Shown: positions 47,626 to 56,288 of the stretch, piece after piece
Position numbering within the stretch: position 1 is the stretch's first letter
Layout of the letters: every line of letters starts with the position of its first letter
Assembly (NCBI GenBank): GCA_015655015.1
Contig: JAATFV010000247.1
Coordinates: 36,333 to 100,332, forward strand
Direction of reading: 5' to 3'
Source: Chitinophagales bacterium
GTDB lineage: Bacteria > Bacteroidota > Bacteroidia > Chitinophagales > Chitinophagaceae
DNA: 64,000 bases
Program-made: the position numbers and the translations under genes
The notes under the pieces: model-generated
Database searches by the model: none
The model's input: the letters and a program-made list of their open reading frames with translations, nothing else
What the model was told of the DNA's origin: nothing

Positions 47626-48561
47626 ATGAAAAAATTAATCGTTCTTGCGATTGCTGCTATGATATGCGGCATTGCTAATGTGGTATACGCGTGGGGGGGT
47701 AAAGGACACCAGATGCAGGCGCGCGTGGCGCTGGCAAATCTGCCATCTGATATGCCGGCCTTTTTCGGTAAGGCTGACGAGGAAATGGCGATGTTGATCT
47801 CCGAACCCGACCACTGGCGAACGGCGGAAGAGCCTGATTTGGATGAAGTCACAGGTGTAAATCATACATTCCGCTGGGAAATTGCACCGAAACCTCTGCC
47901 AGCCAACCGGCACCTTTTTATCATCGAACTGGCGAAGCAGGGTAAGATCGAGGCAAGGAACAATGGTGTCCGCGAATACGGCACTGCACCCTACGGCATC
48001 CAGGAATGGGCCGAGATGCTTACGGGAGCGTTTCGCCGCTGGCGCGCTATGAAAGAAACAACGCCTGCCGGGATCACGCGCAAACGCATGCAGGAGAAAA
48101 GCATCCTCTTTATTGCCGGCGTATTGGGGCATTGGATAACGGATATGTCAAACCCCATTCATGCTTCCATACATGTGCATGGCTGGCATCCCAGCGTGCC
48201 TAATCCCAACGGCTATGCCGGTCCAAATGATGATCCGCACGGCCGCTATGAAGGAAAGTATGTCGACCGGGTAATTGAGCAGGGCGATGTTGCCGCTTTG
48301 GTGAATGGCCGTCCCCGCATCATCGGAGACTGGCTGAACGAAGCAGAAACGTATATTGCCGCGACTAATTCACATGTGGAGCAGATCTATGCCTGGGATA
48401 AATTGGGTCGCTTCGGCGACGGTCACGAACCGAAAGAAGCCAAACCTTTTACGGCTGAGCGGCTCGCCGATGGGGCAAGGGAATTACGCGACTACTGGTA
48501 CACTGCCTGGGTGAAGTCCGGTGAACCGATGCCTGCAAAAAAGCGGAAAACAGAAAATTGA
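47626..48561 (+). CDS. S1/P1 nuclease or zinc phospholipase C-like exported hydrolase
   Basis: The protein has a signal peptide cut after VYA so that the mature chain begins with Trp (WGGKGHQ), as in S1/P1 nucleases and PLC-type zinc enzymes, where the terminal Trp binds zinc. Counting from the upstream ATG (47614), ligand candidates are W27, H32, D66, H84, H173 and D177 and H183 (LGHWITDMSNPIH), H209 and E213 (HGRYE). The last pair (H, x3, E) is PLC-like rather than the H-x3-D of P1 nuclease. The substrate may be nucleic acid or phospholipid; I cannot decide. The ATG at 47626 (MKKL) gives the better signal peptide. Confidence 0.8.
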   Translation: MKKLIVLAIAAMICGIANVVYAWGGKGHQMQARVALANLPSDMPAFFGKADEEMAMLISEPDHWRTAEEPDLDEVTGVNHTFRWEIAPKPLPANRHLFIIELAKQGKIEARNNGVREYGTAPYGIQEWAEMLTGAFRRWRAMKETTPAGITRKRMQEKSILFIAGVLGHWITDMSNPIHASIHVHGWHPSVPNPNGYAGPNDDPHGRYEGKYVDRVIEQGDVAALVNGRPRIIGDWLNEAETYIAATNSHVEQIYAWDKLGRFGDGHEPKEAKPFTAERLADGARELRDYWYTAWVKSGEPMPAKKRKTEN

Positions 48562-48686
48562 TCTTCGTTTGTGTTCGCCTTTTTATGTCTTAGTTACTTT
48601 GTTACGTTTGTATTAAGTGTGGCATGGGCAATTAGAGCAGGTAGTCAATTCCTTACCTTTAAATTCTCTAAAGTTAAGGCGCCGGC

Positions 48687-49259
48687 ATGATAGATTTGAG
48701 TGATTATATGGACATACGACTGGTTGACTTGTTAAAGTCCGGTAATGCTGCTGCATTTACAGAGATTTATAGAAGATATGCTTCCGAACTGTATTTGCTT
48801 GCCCGCAATGCTACCGGAGATCGTGAAAGATCGGAGGATATCGTACAGGAAGTATTTGTGTCGCTGTGGCAGCGGCGCCACGAGGCAGATATTGTTGTGC
48901 TGAAAGGCTGGTTATTTCAGGCGGTTCGCTTTCAGGTGCTGAAGGCTTATCGGCAACATCAATCAAACACAGTCTTCCAGGAAAAGATCAAATCTTTATC
49001 CCAACCCCTGCAACAAGAAGATCCGGCGCTCTACCGGGAATTACAACAAACAGTATTCACAGCGCTTAAGAGTTTGCCGGAGGATCAATTAACGATATTC
49101 CAGTTGCATCGTGAAGAAGATCTGACCTATCGGGAAATATCGGACCGAATGGGTGTTTCAATCAAGACAGTGGAAAAGAAAATGAGCCTTGCTCTTAGTC
49201 ATTTACGCTCAAGGATAGGAGAGACCATTGTCATTCTGATATTGCTGATGGCGCATTAA
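48687..49259 (+). CDS. ECF RNA polymerase sigma factor after PUL 2
   Basis: The 190-residue protein has region 2 (AAFTEIYRRYASELYLLA, EDIVQEVFVSLWQRR) and region 4 (LPEDQLTIFQLHREEDLTY, KTVEKKMSLALSHLR). The C-terminus is hydrophobic (ETIVILILLMAH), common in Bacteroidota sigma factors of this type. It follows PUL 2 in the same direction with a 125-nt gap and is the likely partner of the FecR at 40531, which lacks an upstream sigma gene. An unlinked partner or a separate regulon is also possible. Confidence 0.9.
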   Translation: MIDLSDYMDIRLVDLLKSGNAAAFTEIYRRYASELYLLARNATGDRERSEDIVQEVFVSLWQRRHEADIVVLKGWLFQAVRFQVLKAYRQHQSNTVFQEKIKSLSQPLQQEDPALYRELQQTVFTALKSLPEDQLTIFQLHREEDLTYREISDRMGVSIKTVEKKMSLALSHLRSRIGETIVILILLMAH

Positions 49260-49338
49260 GTAGTTGTTAAGATCCGTCACCCCAGTTCGATACGCCGTCC
49301 GTTTTTTTATCATTTAATATACATTGATATCGCCATCA

Positions 49339-49370
49339 TTGGGCAGGTAGCTGCAAAAAAAGTATCTTTG
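49339..49370 (+). promoter_or_regulatory. Promoter of mtaB
   Basis: TTG at 49339-49341 and TATCTTTG at 49363-49370 (TAnnTTTG) are 21 nt apart. The -7 box ends 27 nt before the ATG at 49398 and overlaps a possible upstream TTG start (49368), which therefore is unlikely to be used. Confidence 0.6.
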
Positions 49371-49397
49371 CCGGCTGATAAAGCATTAGTACTCATT

Positions 49398-50882
49398 ATG
49401 GAGCCAATTCGAAACAAGACAGTCGCCTTCCACACCCTGGGCTGCAAGCTCAACTACTCGGAGACCTCTACCCTCTCCCGGCTCTTGGAGAGCGAGGGAT
49501 TTGAGAAAAAGGAGTTTGACGAATTGGCGGATGTGTATGTGATCAATACCTGCTCCGTCACAGATAATGCCGATAAGGAATGCCGCCACCTCGTGCGGCG
49601 GATCCAGCGGAAAGCGCCGGAAAGTTTCGTGGTGATCACCGGTTGTTATGCGCAGCTAAAGCCCGCGGCGATCGCCGCCATTCCCGGGGTGGACCTTGTA
49701 TTGGGGGCTGCGGAGAAGTTCAATATCGTGCAGCATCTTAAGGAATTATCCAAGGGGGATCCGGCCCGGATCTGCAGCTGTGATATTGAAGAAGTGAGCG
49801 GATTTAACCCTTCTTTTTCCCTGAATGATCGTACCCGGACCTTTCTGAAAGTCCAGGACGGCTGCGACTATAACTGTTCTTTCTGTACTATACCCATGGC
49901 CAGGGGGAAGAGCCGGAGTGATACCATCAGCCGGACGGTCGCCACGGTTCGGCAGATAGCGGCCAGGGGCAATGTGAAAGAGATCGTGCTCACCGGGGTG
50001 AACCTGGGGGATTTCGGGAAGGGACCGGATGGAATGGGGGCACGGACAGGTGCGGCTCCGGGACCACAGATCGTCGCCGGTAGGAATGCGGCTTCAGCGG
50101 CGCATACCTTCGCCAGTATTGATCCAACGATGCATACCGCCGGTGAGGTAGACGCAGGAATGGATATAGCCGAAGGGATGAAGAGAACACAGGAGTCTCA
50201 GGCTGAAGGAGTGCGTTTGGCCAATATTGGAATGACGGAGCGGGACCCGGAAGATTTTTTCGGCCTGATGAGAGAACTGGATAAAATAGAGGGGATCGAC
50301 CGCTACCGGATCTCTTCCATCGAGCCGAACCTGCTCAGCCCGGAAATGATCGAATGGGTGGCAAACAGCAACAAGTTCATGCCGCATTTTCATATTCCCC
50401 TGCAAAGCGGCAGTGACCGGATCCTGGGATTGATGCGCCGGCGTTACAAAAGGGAGCTGTATGTTTCCAGGGTGCAGCTGATCAAACGCCTCATGCCCCA
50501 TTGTGCGATCGGGGTAGATGTGATCGTCGGGTTTCCCGGCGAGACGGAAGAGCACTTTAAAGAAACATTCGAATTCCTGCATGAACTGGATATTTCCTAC
50601 CTGCATGTATTTACCTATTCCGAGCGGGATCATACAAGAGCCCTGGAGATCAAGCCGGTAATCCCCATTTCTGTCCGCAATGAGCGAAATAAAATCCTGC
50701 GCAACCTCTCCTACCAGAAATTGCAGTATTTCACCCGGCAGCACGAGGGTCAAACCCGGAAAGTATTGTTGGAAGGACATGTGACAACGCCGATGATGGA
50801 AGGTTATACCGATAATTATATCAAGGTGACCACCCCCTACCGGCCTGAATGGGTCAACCAGGTAATCGACTGGAAGTTATGA
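49398..50882 (+). CDS. mtaB: tRNA t6A37 methylthiotransferase MtaB
   Basis: MtaB is a radical-SAM enzyme that turns t6A37 into ms2t6A37 in tRNAs that read ANN codons. It shows the N-terminal cluster cysteines (FHTLGCKLNYSE, VINTCSVTDNAD, VITGCYAQ), the radical-SAM CDYNCSFCTIP motif and a C-terminal TRAM-like part. I chose the ATG at 49398 (MEPIRNKTVAFHTLGC). The enzyme is longer than usual because about 75 residues rich in Ala, Gly, Met, Asp and Glu interrupt it after EIVLTGVNLGDFG (nt about 50020-50245); the normal sequence resumes at DFFGLMRELDKIEGIDRYRI. Confidence 0.93.
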   Translation: MEPIRNKTVAFHTLGCKLNYSETSTLSRLLESEGFEKKEFDELADVYVINTCSVTDNADKECRHLVRRIQRKAPESFVVITGCYAQLKPAAIAAIPGVDLVLGAAEKFNIVQHLKELSKGDPARICSCDIEEVSGFNPSFSLNDRTRTFLKVQDGCDYNCSFCTIPMARGKSRSDTISRTVATVRQIAARGNVKEIVLTGVNLGDFGKGPDGMGARTGAAPGPQIVAGRNAASAAHTFASIDPTMHTAGEVDAGMDIAEGMKRTQESQAEGVRLANIGMTERDPEDFFGLMRELDKIEGIDRYRISSIEPNLLSPEMIEWVANSNKFMPHFHIPLQSGSDRILGLMRRRYKRELYVSRVQLIKRLMPHCAIGVDVIVGFPGETEEHFKETFEFLHELDISYLHVFTYSERDHTRALEIKPVIPISVRNERNKILRNLSYQKLQYFTRQHEGQTRKVLLEGHVTTPMMEGYTDNYIKVTTPYRPEWVNQVIDWKL

Positions 50883-51129
50883 GGCAACTGTCTGGTAAAA
50901 CTTGCCGTATGTTATAAAGGAGGAACTGCAGGAAAGGCCCGATCTGCGTGTTGACAGCCAGCCAGGCAGGAATTCAACGCTAAAAAAAGGAAGGTCTCTT
51001 TGAAAAGAGGCGAAAAATACCCACTTGCATGAGGGAGATTCTTTCGCTATCATAGAATACCTTTATCCTCAGAAGATGCCATTTTGAACAATGGAACGGA
51101 AGTATTGTTAGGTATAAGTAAGAAGTGTT

Positions 51130-51420
51130 ATGCGAAAATTCCAGGTGACTATACAATTTGAAATTAATGATGAATTTGCGACTCTTGTCCCCCCTCACCG
51201 AACATATATAAACCGGCTGATCGAACAAGGAGTGATAGATCATTATGTAGTGTCGATGGAAACGCAAAGAGTGTGGATCACGGTCTCCGCCGAAGACAAG
51301 GCCTCCGTTGAAAAATATATTTCCAAATCTCCTCTTTTTAAATTCTGGACTATCGAGATCGATGAGCTGTTCGCCGTGGACGGGCTTCATTACCGGCTGC
51401 CGGTGGTGCAGTTGAATTAG
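51130..51420 (+). CDS. Small YCII-like or muconolactone-isomerase-like protein
   Basis: The 96-residue protein has an alpha/beta ferredoxin-like pattern (FQVTIQFEINDEF; VWITVSAEDKASVEKYI; FWTIEIDELFAV) resembling YCII-related and muconolactone isomerase-like small proteins. Its substrate is unknown. It runs into the opposing Tag-like gene, overlapping its stop codon by 4 nt. Confidence 0.6.
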   Translation: MRKFQVTIQFEINDEFATLVPPHRTYINRLIEQGVIDHYVVSMETQRVWITVSAEDKASVEKYISKSPLFKFWTIEIDELFAVDGLHYRLPVVQLN

Positions 51421-51998
51421 GGTTTCTTTTTATTTAACCATGCCGGCTTTTTCTTCAGCAATTTTTTATAGATGGGACAGGTTTCGATATGCGCGCCGGG
51501 CAGATAGCCAATGCTCATTAAGAAAGAGCTTACGATCTCTCCGCCGGTGAACCGGAAAGTCTGTTTAAAGAGCCGCACCCATTCCTCCTTTGTAAGGGGG
51601 TGATGATGGTCCAGCCAGCTCTTAAAAGAACCATATTCTTTTTGCAGGGCCTTTATACGACGGGCATTCTCAATGGTCGCGCCGATCTTCAGGCGGTTGC
51701 GTATGATCCCTGCATCCTGCAGGAGGCGATCGGTCTGCCGTTGTCCGTAGCGGGCCACTTTGGCGACGTCAAAATTGTCGAAAGCCTTGAAAAAGTTATC
51801 TTTTTTCTTCAGGATGGTACTCCAGGAAAGGCCGGCCTGGTTGATCTCCAGGATGAGACGGGCGAACAGCTGATTGTCGTCGTCGATGGGGAACCCATAT
51901 TCTCTATTGTGATAAGGTATATGCACATTGTCTTTTTCCATCGTGAGGATGGCCTCGCAATAACTGGAAGGTTTTGGAGAGGGTGCCGCATTAGCCAT
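51417..51998 (-). CDS. DNA-3-methyladenine glycosylase I (Tag family)
   Basis: The 193-residue protein is a Tag-type base-excision glycosylase that removes 3-methyladenine. It has the family core YHNREYGFPIDDDNQLFARL, LILEINQAGLSWSTILKKK, DVAKVARYGQRQTDRLL, and FRFTGGEIVSSFLMSIGYL near the end. Zinc ligands typical of E. coli Tag (a Cys near the N-terminus, His/Cys pairs at the C-terminus) fit C18 and the C-terminal His/Cys only in part, so I am sure of the family but not of metal binding. It is divergent from the M1 peptidase gene. Confidence 0.88.
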   Translation of the reverse strand: MANAAPSPKPSSYCEAILTMEKDNVHIPYHNREYGFPIDDDNQLFARLILEINQAGLSWSTILKKKDNFFKAFDNFDVAKVARYGQRQTDRLLQDAGIIRNRLKIGATIENARRIKALQKEYGSFKSWLDHHHPLTKEEWVRLFKQTFRFTGGEIVSSFLMSIGYLPGAHIETCPIYKKLLKKKPAWLNKKKP

Positions 51999-52076
51999 GA
52001 GGATGATTTGAGTGATGAGGCGAAATTACTATATTGCAGCTACCATCTCCCATTTGATAAAAAGATAATATTATTC

Positions 52077-54065
52077 ATGATGAGGCTCTCCCTATTACCT
52101 TCCTTGCTGACAATTGGCCTGTTTTCATTGATCGACACTTACGGACAAGTAGTGGCCGGGATGCCGGAAAAGCCAGTTTCCCCGGGTTATGATCCCCATG
52201 CCGTGTTTGCAACCGGATTCTACAGCGACCAGCGGGAGCCCTACCACTCCCCGAACGGGGCGCCGGCGGCCAATTATTGGCAAAACAGGGCTGATTACAC
52301 GATACAGGTCCGGCTGGATACCGGCAAGAATGAATTAACCGGCAATGAAACGATCCATTATACCAATAACAGCCCGGACACCCTCCACTCCTTATGGCTG
52401 TACCTGGATCAGAATACCTATCGGGCGGATGCCCGCTCGAACTATTATACTTCCGGCGGCCCCGATCAGCATACGAACGGGACTACCCTGGAGTCGGTGA
52501 AGGTAGAGCAAGGGGGACTGCATGCCGATGCAGAGTATATAGTGACGGACACCCGTCTGCAGATCCGGTTGAAAAAAGGTCTGCCGGCCGGTGGAGCAAA
52601 AATTAATATTATCATCAGCTATCACTATACGGTGCCGGGAGATTTCGGCAACCGGACGGATTACGTATCAACGAAAAACGGTAAGATCTATGAGATCGCC
52701 CAATGGTACCCCCGCCTATGTGTATATGATGACAGCCAGGGCTGGAATACGCTGCCATTCCTGGGTAGCGGCGAGTTTTATAATGAGTACGGGGATTTTG
52801 ATTACAAGGTCACCGTGCCCTGGGATATGATGGTGGCGGGTTCCGGAGAGCTCCAGAATCCGCAGGAAGTGTTGACCGGTAAAGAGCTGGCGCGACTGGC
52901 TGCCGCCAAAGCCAGTGACAGAACGGTGATGATCCACTCCGCCGCGGAGCTGGGAGATCCGAAGAGCCGGCCTGTACAGCGGGGCGAGCTGACCTGGCAC
53001 TTTAAGATGTATAATACAAGGGATGTGGCGTTTGGCGCTTCCAGGGCTTATATCTGGGATGCAGCCCGGGTGAACCTGCCGGGTGGTAAAAAATCCCTGG
53101 CCATGTCGGTATACCCGGTAGAGAGTGCAGGAGATGGGGCCTGGGGACGGGCCACAGAATACCTGAAGGCTTCGATGGAATACTTCTCGGAGCAATGGTT
53201 TGTGTACCCCTATCCGGTGGCTATTAACGAAGCAGGGATTGCCGGAGGAATGGAGTATCCGGGGATTGTTTTTGACGGGATCGCTGATAAAGGGAGTGAA
53301 TTGTATTGGGTGACGGCCCACGAGATCGGTCATAACTGGTTTCCCATGATCGTCGGTTCCGACGAGCGGCAATATGCCTGGATGGATGAGGGATTCAATA
53401 CGTTCATCGACGTGTATGCCTCGGATGCTTTTAATAAAGGAGAATACGCCCCGAAGAGGGATGGAGAATATGCTCCCGGCGGCGGTAACCCGGTCGAAGA
53501 GATCGTACCGCTGTTAAAAGACCCCCTGGCGCCGGTGATGATGACCCGGGCCGACGGGATCCCGGAAAAATACCGGCATCCGATGGCTTATTTTAAACCG
53601 GCCCTGGGGCTGGTGCTGTTACGGGAGGTGATCCTGGGCAAAGACCGGTTTGACTATGCCTTCCGTCAATATATCCGACGTTGGGCGTACCGCCACCCTA
53701 CCCCCTATGATTTTTTCCGGACGATGGACAATGAGGCGGGAGAAGACCTGTCCTGGTATTGGAGGGAGTGGTTCTTCCACAACTGGGGGCTGGACCTGGC
53801 GGTGCAAAATGTAACGAATGACCCGGGGAAGGGCGTGGAAGTGACGATCGCCAACCTGGACAGGATGGTGATGCCGTGTACGGTGGAACTGGGTTGGAAG
53901 GATGGGACGAAACAGCGGGTATCCCTGCCTGTGGAGACCTGGCTGCAGTCGGGGGTATATGTGTTGAAGGTTGGAGGGGACCATGGGGCGCTGTTCTCCG
54001 TGACGATCGATCCGGATAAGGTGTTGCCGGATGTGAACAGGGAAAATAATGTGTGGAAGCCGTAA
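52077..54065 (+). CDS. M1 family zinc metallopeptidase
   Basis: The exported protein of about 662 residues is an M1 aminopeptidase-like enzyme. After the signal peptide come a beta-rich N-terminal domain (YTIQVRLDTGKNELTGNETI, about 75-300) and the catalytic domain with the zinc site HEIGHNW (His415, Glu416, His419) and Glu438 in WMDEGFNTF, a perfect HExxH-18-E spacing. The exopeptidase motif appears as GGMEYP instead of GAMEN, common in Bacteroidota members. I chose the ATG at 52077; an earlier open frame overlaps the opposing gene and is unlikely to be used. Confidence 0.9.
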   Translation: MMRLSLLPSLLTIGLFSLIDTYGQVVAGMPEKPVSPGYDPHAVFATGFYSDQREPYHSPNGAPAANYWQNRADYTIQVRLDTGKNELTGNETIHYTNNSPDTLHSLWLYLDQNTYRADARSNYYTSGGPDQHTNGTTLESVKVEQGGLHADAEYIVTDTRLQIRLKKGLPAGGAKINIIISYHYTVPGDFGNRTDYVSTKNGKIYEIAQWYPRLCVYDDSQGWNTLPFLGSGEFYNEYGDFDYKVTVPWDMMVAGSGELQNPQEVLTGKELARLAAAKASDRTVMIHSAAELGDPKSRPVQRGELTWHFKMYNTRDVAFGASRAYIWDAARVNLPGGKKSLAMSVYPVESAGDGAWGRATEYLKASMEYFSEQWFVYPYPVAINEAGIAGGMEYPGIVFDGIADKGSELYWVTAHEIGHNWFPMIVGSDERQYAWMDEGFNTFIDVYASDAFNKGEYAPKRDGEYAPGGGNPVEEIVPLLKDPLAPVMMTRADGIPEKYRHPMAYFKPALGLVLLREVILGKDRFDYAFRQYIRRWAYRHPTPYDFFRTMDNEAGEDLSWYWREWFFHNWGLDLAVQNVTNDPGKGVEVTIANLDRMVMPCTVELGWKDGTKQRVSLPVETWLQSGVYVLKVGGDHGALFSVTIDPDKVLPDVNRENNVWKP

Positions 54066-54090
54066 GGCGGATTGTACCTTATTCTATTAA

Positions 54091-55200
54091 ATGGAAACGT
54101 TTCGTCATAAGATTCGACTTATCTTTCTGCCTTTTCTAATGATTGCCGCAGGGTTCATGTTTGTCTATACATGCCTGGACTGGTGGCTTGTGATCCGGCT
54201 GGATGTGATTCCCTGGAAGGAAGAAGTCACTCATTTCTGGCTGCCGTATGGCCTTGCATGGGTTCCCGTGCTGATCTGGCTAAGACCGTGCATCCGTTTA
54301 CTGGATATCATCGAAAAACGCCGTTTCGGCTACCTGTTCATCGCATCCATTGCCATTAGCATACCTACTCTCCTTTTACAGGATTATTTGGAAACTTCTA
54401 CGGGAGAACTAACTACTTTATCAAAGATCAGCCAGATCGGTACCGTCAGGCCAACGAAATATTATACGGTACAACGCTATTATGCAGAAAAGGAACTGGC
54501 GCAGATAGAGAGAAGCGCAATCCAGGCCGGCGGCCGCAGTTCAACCCTGACCTATCATATTTATATAAGCACTCCCCTTTTTGACAAACGGGTGATCGTA
54601 CTATCGGATACCGGAAAGGCCACCCGGATCGGGGAGGCAACGAAGATCACACCGAAACAGGATCCTGTTCCTGTTATAGTGGGGAAGAATGCTTTAGGGG
54701 CGATGGGGAAACTGCCGGATACGATACAAAATAAGCAAGCCCCCCCCATAGCCGGAAATCCTTCCAAGGCTTTGGATCCTGGGGAGGTTTCTTTAACGAT
54801 TGGTCCCATTGATCCTGGTCAGCCGCGGGTTTGGCTCTGTATTCATTATGAAAGACAGCTTAAAAAGAATCTTGAACCGTCGGAAAAAGATCGGATATGG
54901 AAGGATTTTTTCCAGGTCAGCTGGCAGGATTTCAAAGAGGTCGATTTCAATCGCGCCTTTTACCTGGATCGTATCGGCAATACGGAGAATCGGGACAATT
55001 ATGAGATAGCTGCTCAAAAGAGCTCTTTCTACCCTTCTTCTCCGGATTCAGCCATTATTCTTGAGCCCCGGTATGCTCTTTTTTCCGAACGAAACGGGCA
55101 TAAGCTGGATTGGGCATTCCTGGCTTTTGGTATCGGAGCCGGGATATTTTTCATCCTCCTGTTGTTCGTTTCTTTGGATAAATCGAAGATGGATTATTAA
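54091..55200 (+). CDS. Hypothetical four-helix membrane protein
   Basis: The 369-residue protein has membrane helices near 10-32, 48-66, 80-94 and 343-362, with a long soluble region (about 100-335) between the third and fourth. The soluble part is mixed alpha/beta with no motif I recognise (YHIYISTPLFDKRVIVLSD, DFFQVSWQDFKEVDFNRAFY). It starts 25 nt after the M1 peptidase gene in the same direction, so the two may be co-expressed. It ends LLLFVSLDKSKMDY. I do not know its family. Confidence 0.7.
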   Translation: METFRHKIRLIFLPFLMIAAGFMFVYTCLDWWLVIRLDVIPWKEEVTHFWLPYGLAWVPVLIWLRPCIRLLDIIEKRRFGYLFIASIAISIPTLLLQDYLETSTGELTTLSKISQIGTVRPTKYYTVQRYYAEKELAQIERSAIQAGGRSSTLTYHIYISTPLFDKRVIVLSDTGKATRIGEATKITPKQDPVPVIVGKNALGAMGKLPDTIQNKQAPPIAGNPSKALDPGEVSLTIGPIDPGQPRVWLCIHYERQLKKNLEPSEKDRIWKDFFQVSWQDFKEVDFNRAFYLDRIGNTENRDNYEIAAQKSSFYPSSPDSAIILEPRYALFSERNGHKLDWAFLAFGIGAGIFFILLLFVSLDKSKMDY

Positions 55201-55267
55201 ACATCGTCGCAAGGATCAGGGAATGATCGATTTACAAAGATTTTTTTCAAAATGAGGGCAAAAAAAT

Positions 55268-55297
55268 TTTGTAGAAATAATTTAGCCCTTATCTTTG
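55268..55297 (+). promoter_or_regulatory. Promoter of the tRNA-Val gene
   Basis: TTTG (55268-55271), 18 nt, then TATCTTTG (55290-55297) is an excellent Bacteroidota -33/-7 pair. The expected start lies about 35 nt before the tRNA. Confidence 0.8.
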
Positions 55298-55339
55298 CAC
55301 TCCTTTAGAACGAAAACGTAACCTAAAGGGAAGAAAAAA

Positions 55340-55414
55340 GGGAGTTTAGCTCAGCTGGTTCAGAGCATCTGCCTTACAAGCAGAGGGTCGGCGGTTCGAA
55401 CCCGTCAACTCCCA
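55340..55414 (+). tRNA. tRNA-Val (anticodon UAC)
   Basis: A 75-nt cloverleaf: acceptor GGGAGTT/AACTCCC, D-arm GCTC/GAGC, anticodon stem TCTGC/GCAGA with loop CTTACAA (anticodon TAC, valine), T-arm GGCGG/CCGTC with loop TTCGAAC. The 3' CCA is not encoded. Confidence 0.97.
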
Positions 55415-55421
55415 CAGAATG

Positions 55422-55450
55422 AAGCACTTTTATAGTGCTTTTTTTGTTTT
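55422..55450 (+). terminator. Rho-independent terminator of tRNA-Val
   Basis: Perfect 7-nt arms AAGCACT (55422-55428) and AGTGCTT (55434-55440) around TTTAT, followed by TTTTTG and more T. It ends the single-tRNA transcript. Confidence 0.85.
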
Positions 55451-55547
55451 TGACCAACATTGTGACTAACACGGATATTTCGGCAATAAATGGATCAGTT
55501 CAAATTTCTGGGATTGGTTGTCCGAGTATAGATTTTATCCTATCAAA

Positions 55548-55992
55548 TCAGGAGGTTGTTGATACCTTTTCATCCAAATCAGCCAGGGTTGCTTTTCCAG
55601 ACACAGTCAAATCATCTCATGTCCTACCAATCTTTTTCAGTAGAAACTCCTGCAAGGATGTTCCCCTTAATTCCTGCTTGGTACTTCCAGTCCTGTAATG
55701 ATAAGCACCGTGATAAGAAATAGGTACGCTGCTTACTGGCACATCTATTTCCAAATAATGTTTCCTTGATTTTCTACGCAAGTTCACATCAACCACCAAA
55801 CCCAGATGATTGACGGCTTTGTTCGGTATCTCGTCCATTAGCTTCTTATAGTCCTCAACGCCGGTCACGTTGCCATCGTCATCTATTCCAATAAATATTT
55901 TTCCGCCTTGCGCGTTCGCAAAACCGCATATCCATTTAAGATATTCGTCCCTCCAGGCTTGTTTATATTCGATATTTTGATCTTCACCCCAT
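55548..55992 (-). pseudogene. Decayed AlbA_2 (Schlafen-like) DNA-binding domain gene
   Basis: The minus strand encodes a typical AlbA_2 domain fragment: NIEYKQAWRDEYLKWICGF, then ANAQGGKIFIGIDDDGN, GAYHYRTGSTKQELRGTSL and FLLKKIGRT. Three defects are seen. The ATG at 55992-55990 is out of frame with the rest by one base in a G run: ATGGGGTGAAGAT should be ATGGGTGAAGAT. A TGA at 55619-55617 replaces the Trp codon expected after KT, with DDLTVSGKATLADLDE continuing in frame behind it. A second stop follows at 55550-55548, and the large C-terminal part of such proteins is absent. These are ATP-linked helicase-like regulators or defence-associated proteins in other genomes. Confidence 0.75.
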
Positions 55993-56216
55993 GGCTTGCA
56001 ATAATTATAGACGTGCGCAAAGTTACATAACTCTCACAAAAAAATTGACACAAATTGCTCCTGCCTGCGCTATGCCGCGCGGATGTAATTAGCTATGGAC
56101 AAAAACAGACTTTAATTCGGTTTATTCGCCAATATGTACTTTTAATATATTGGCTATACAAGTAAAAATACCCGTCATTTAATAAAATGTTAATGTAGGG
56201 AACAATTCTATAACTA

Positions 56217-56224
56217 TACTTTTG
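56217..56224 (+). promoter_or_regulatory. -7 promoter box before the PUL 3 sigma gene
   Basis: TACTTTTG matches TAnnTTTG. A start about 7 nt later (near 56231) leaves a leader of about 58 nt to the ATG at 56289 but only 10 nt to the TTG at 56241, which supports the later start. Confidence 0.5.
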
Positions 56225-56288
56225 CAACCCAAACACTTAATTGGGGTCGTTTGAAAAAGCGTCTTTTAAAATTGTGATTAACGATTTA

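Noticed and set aside
49368..49397. TTG start for MtaB
   Set aside because: It overlaps the -7 promoter box, and family members start at the ATG with MEPIRNKTVAFHTLGC.
51600..52076. N-terminal extension of the M1 peptidase frame
   Set aside because: It overlaps the opposing Tag-like gene over most of its length and is not signal-peptide-like; the MMRLSLLPSLL start at 52077 is.
55435..55698. Plus-strand frame of 87 codons after tRNA-Val
   Set aside because: It starts in the terminator tail and lies opposite the AlbA_2 pseudogene, whose minus-strand frame matches a known family; the plus-strand protein has no sense.
56241..56288. TTG start for the PUL 3 sigma factor
   Set aside because: The -7 box at 56217-56224 leaves almost no leader for it; an ATG start agrees better with the sigma family N-terminus.
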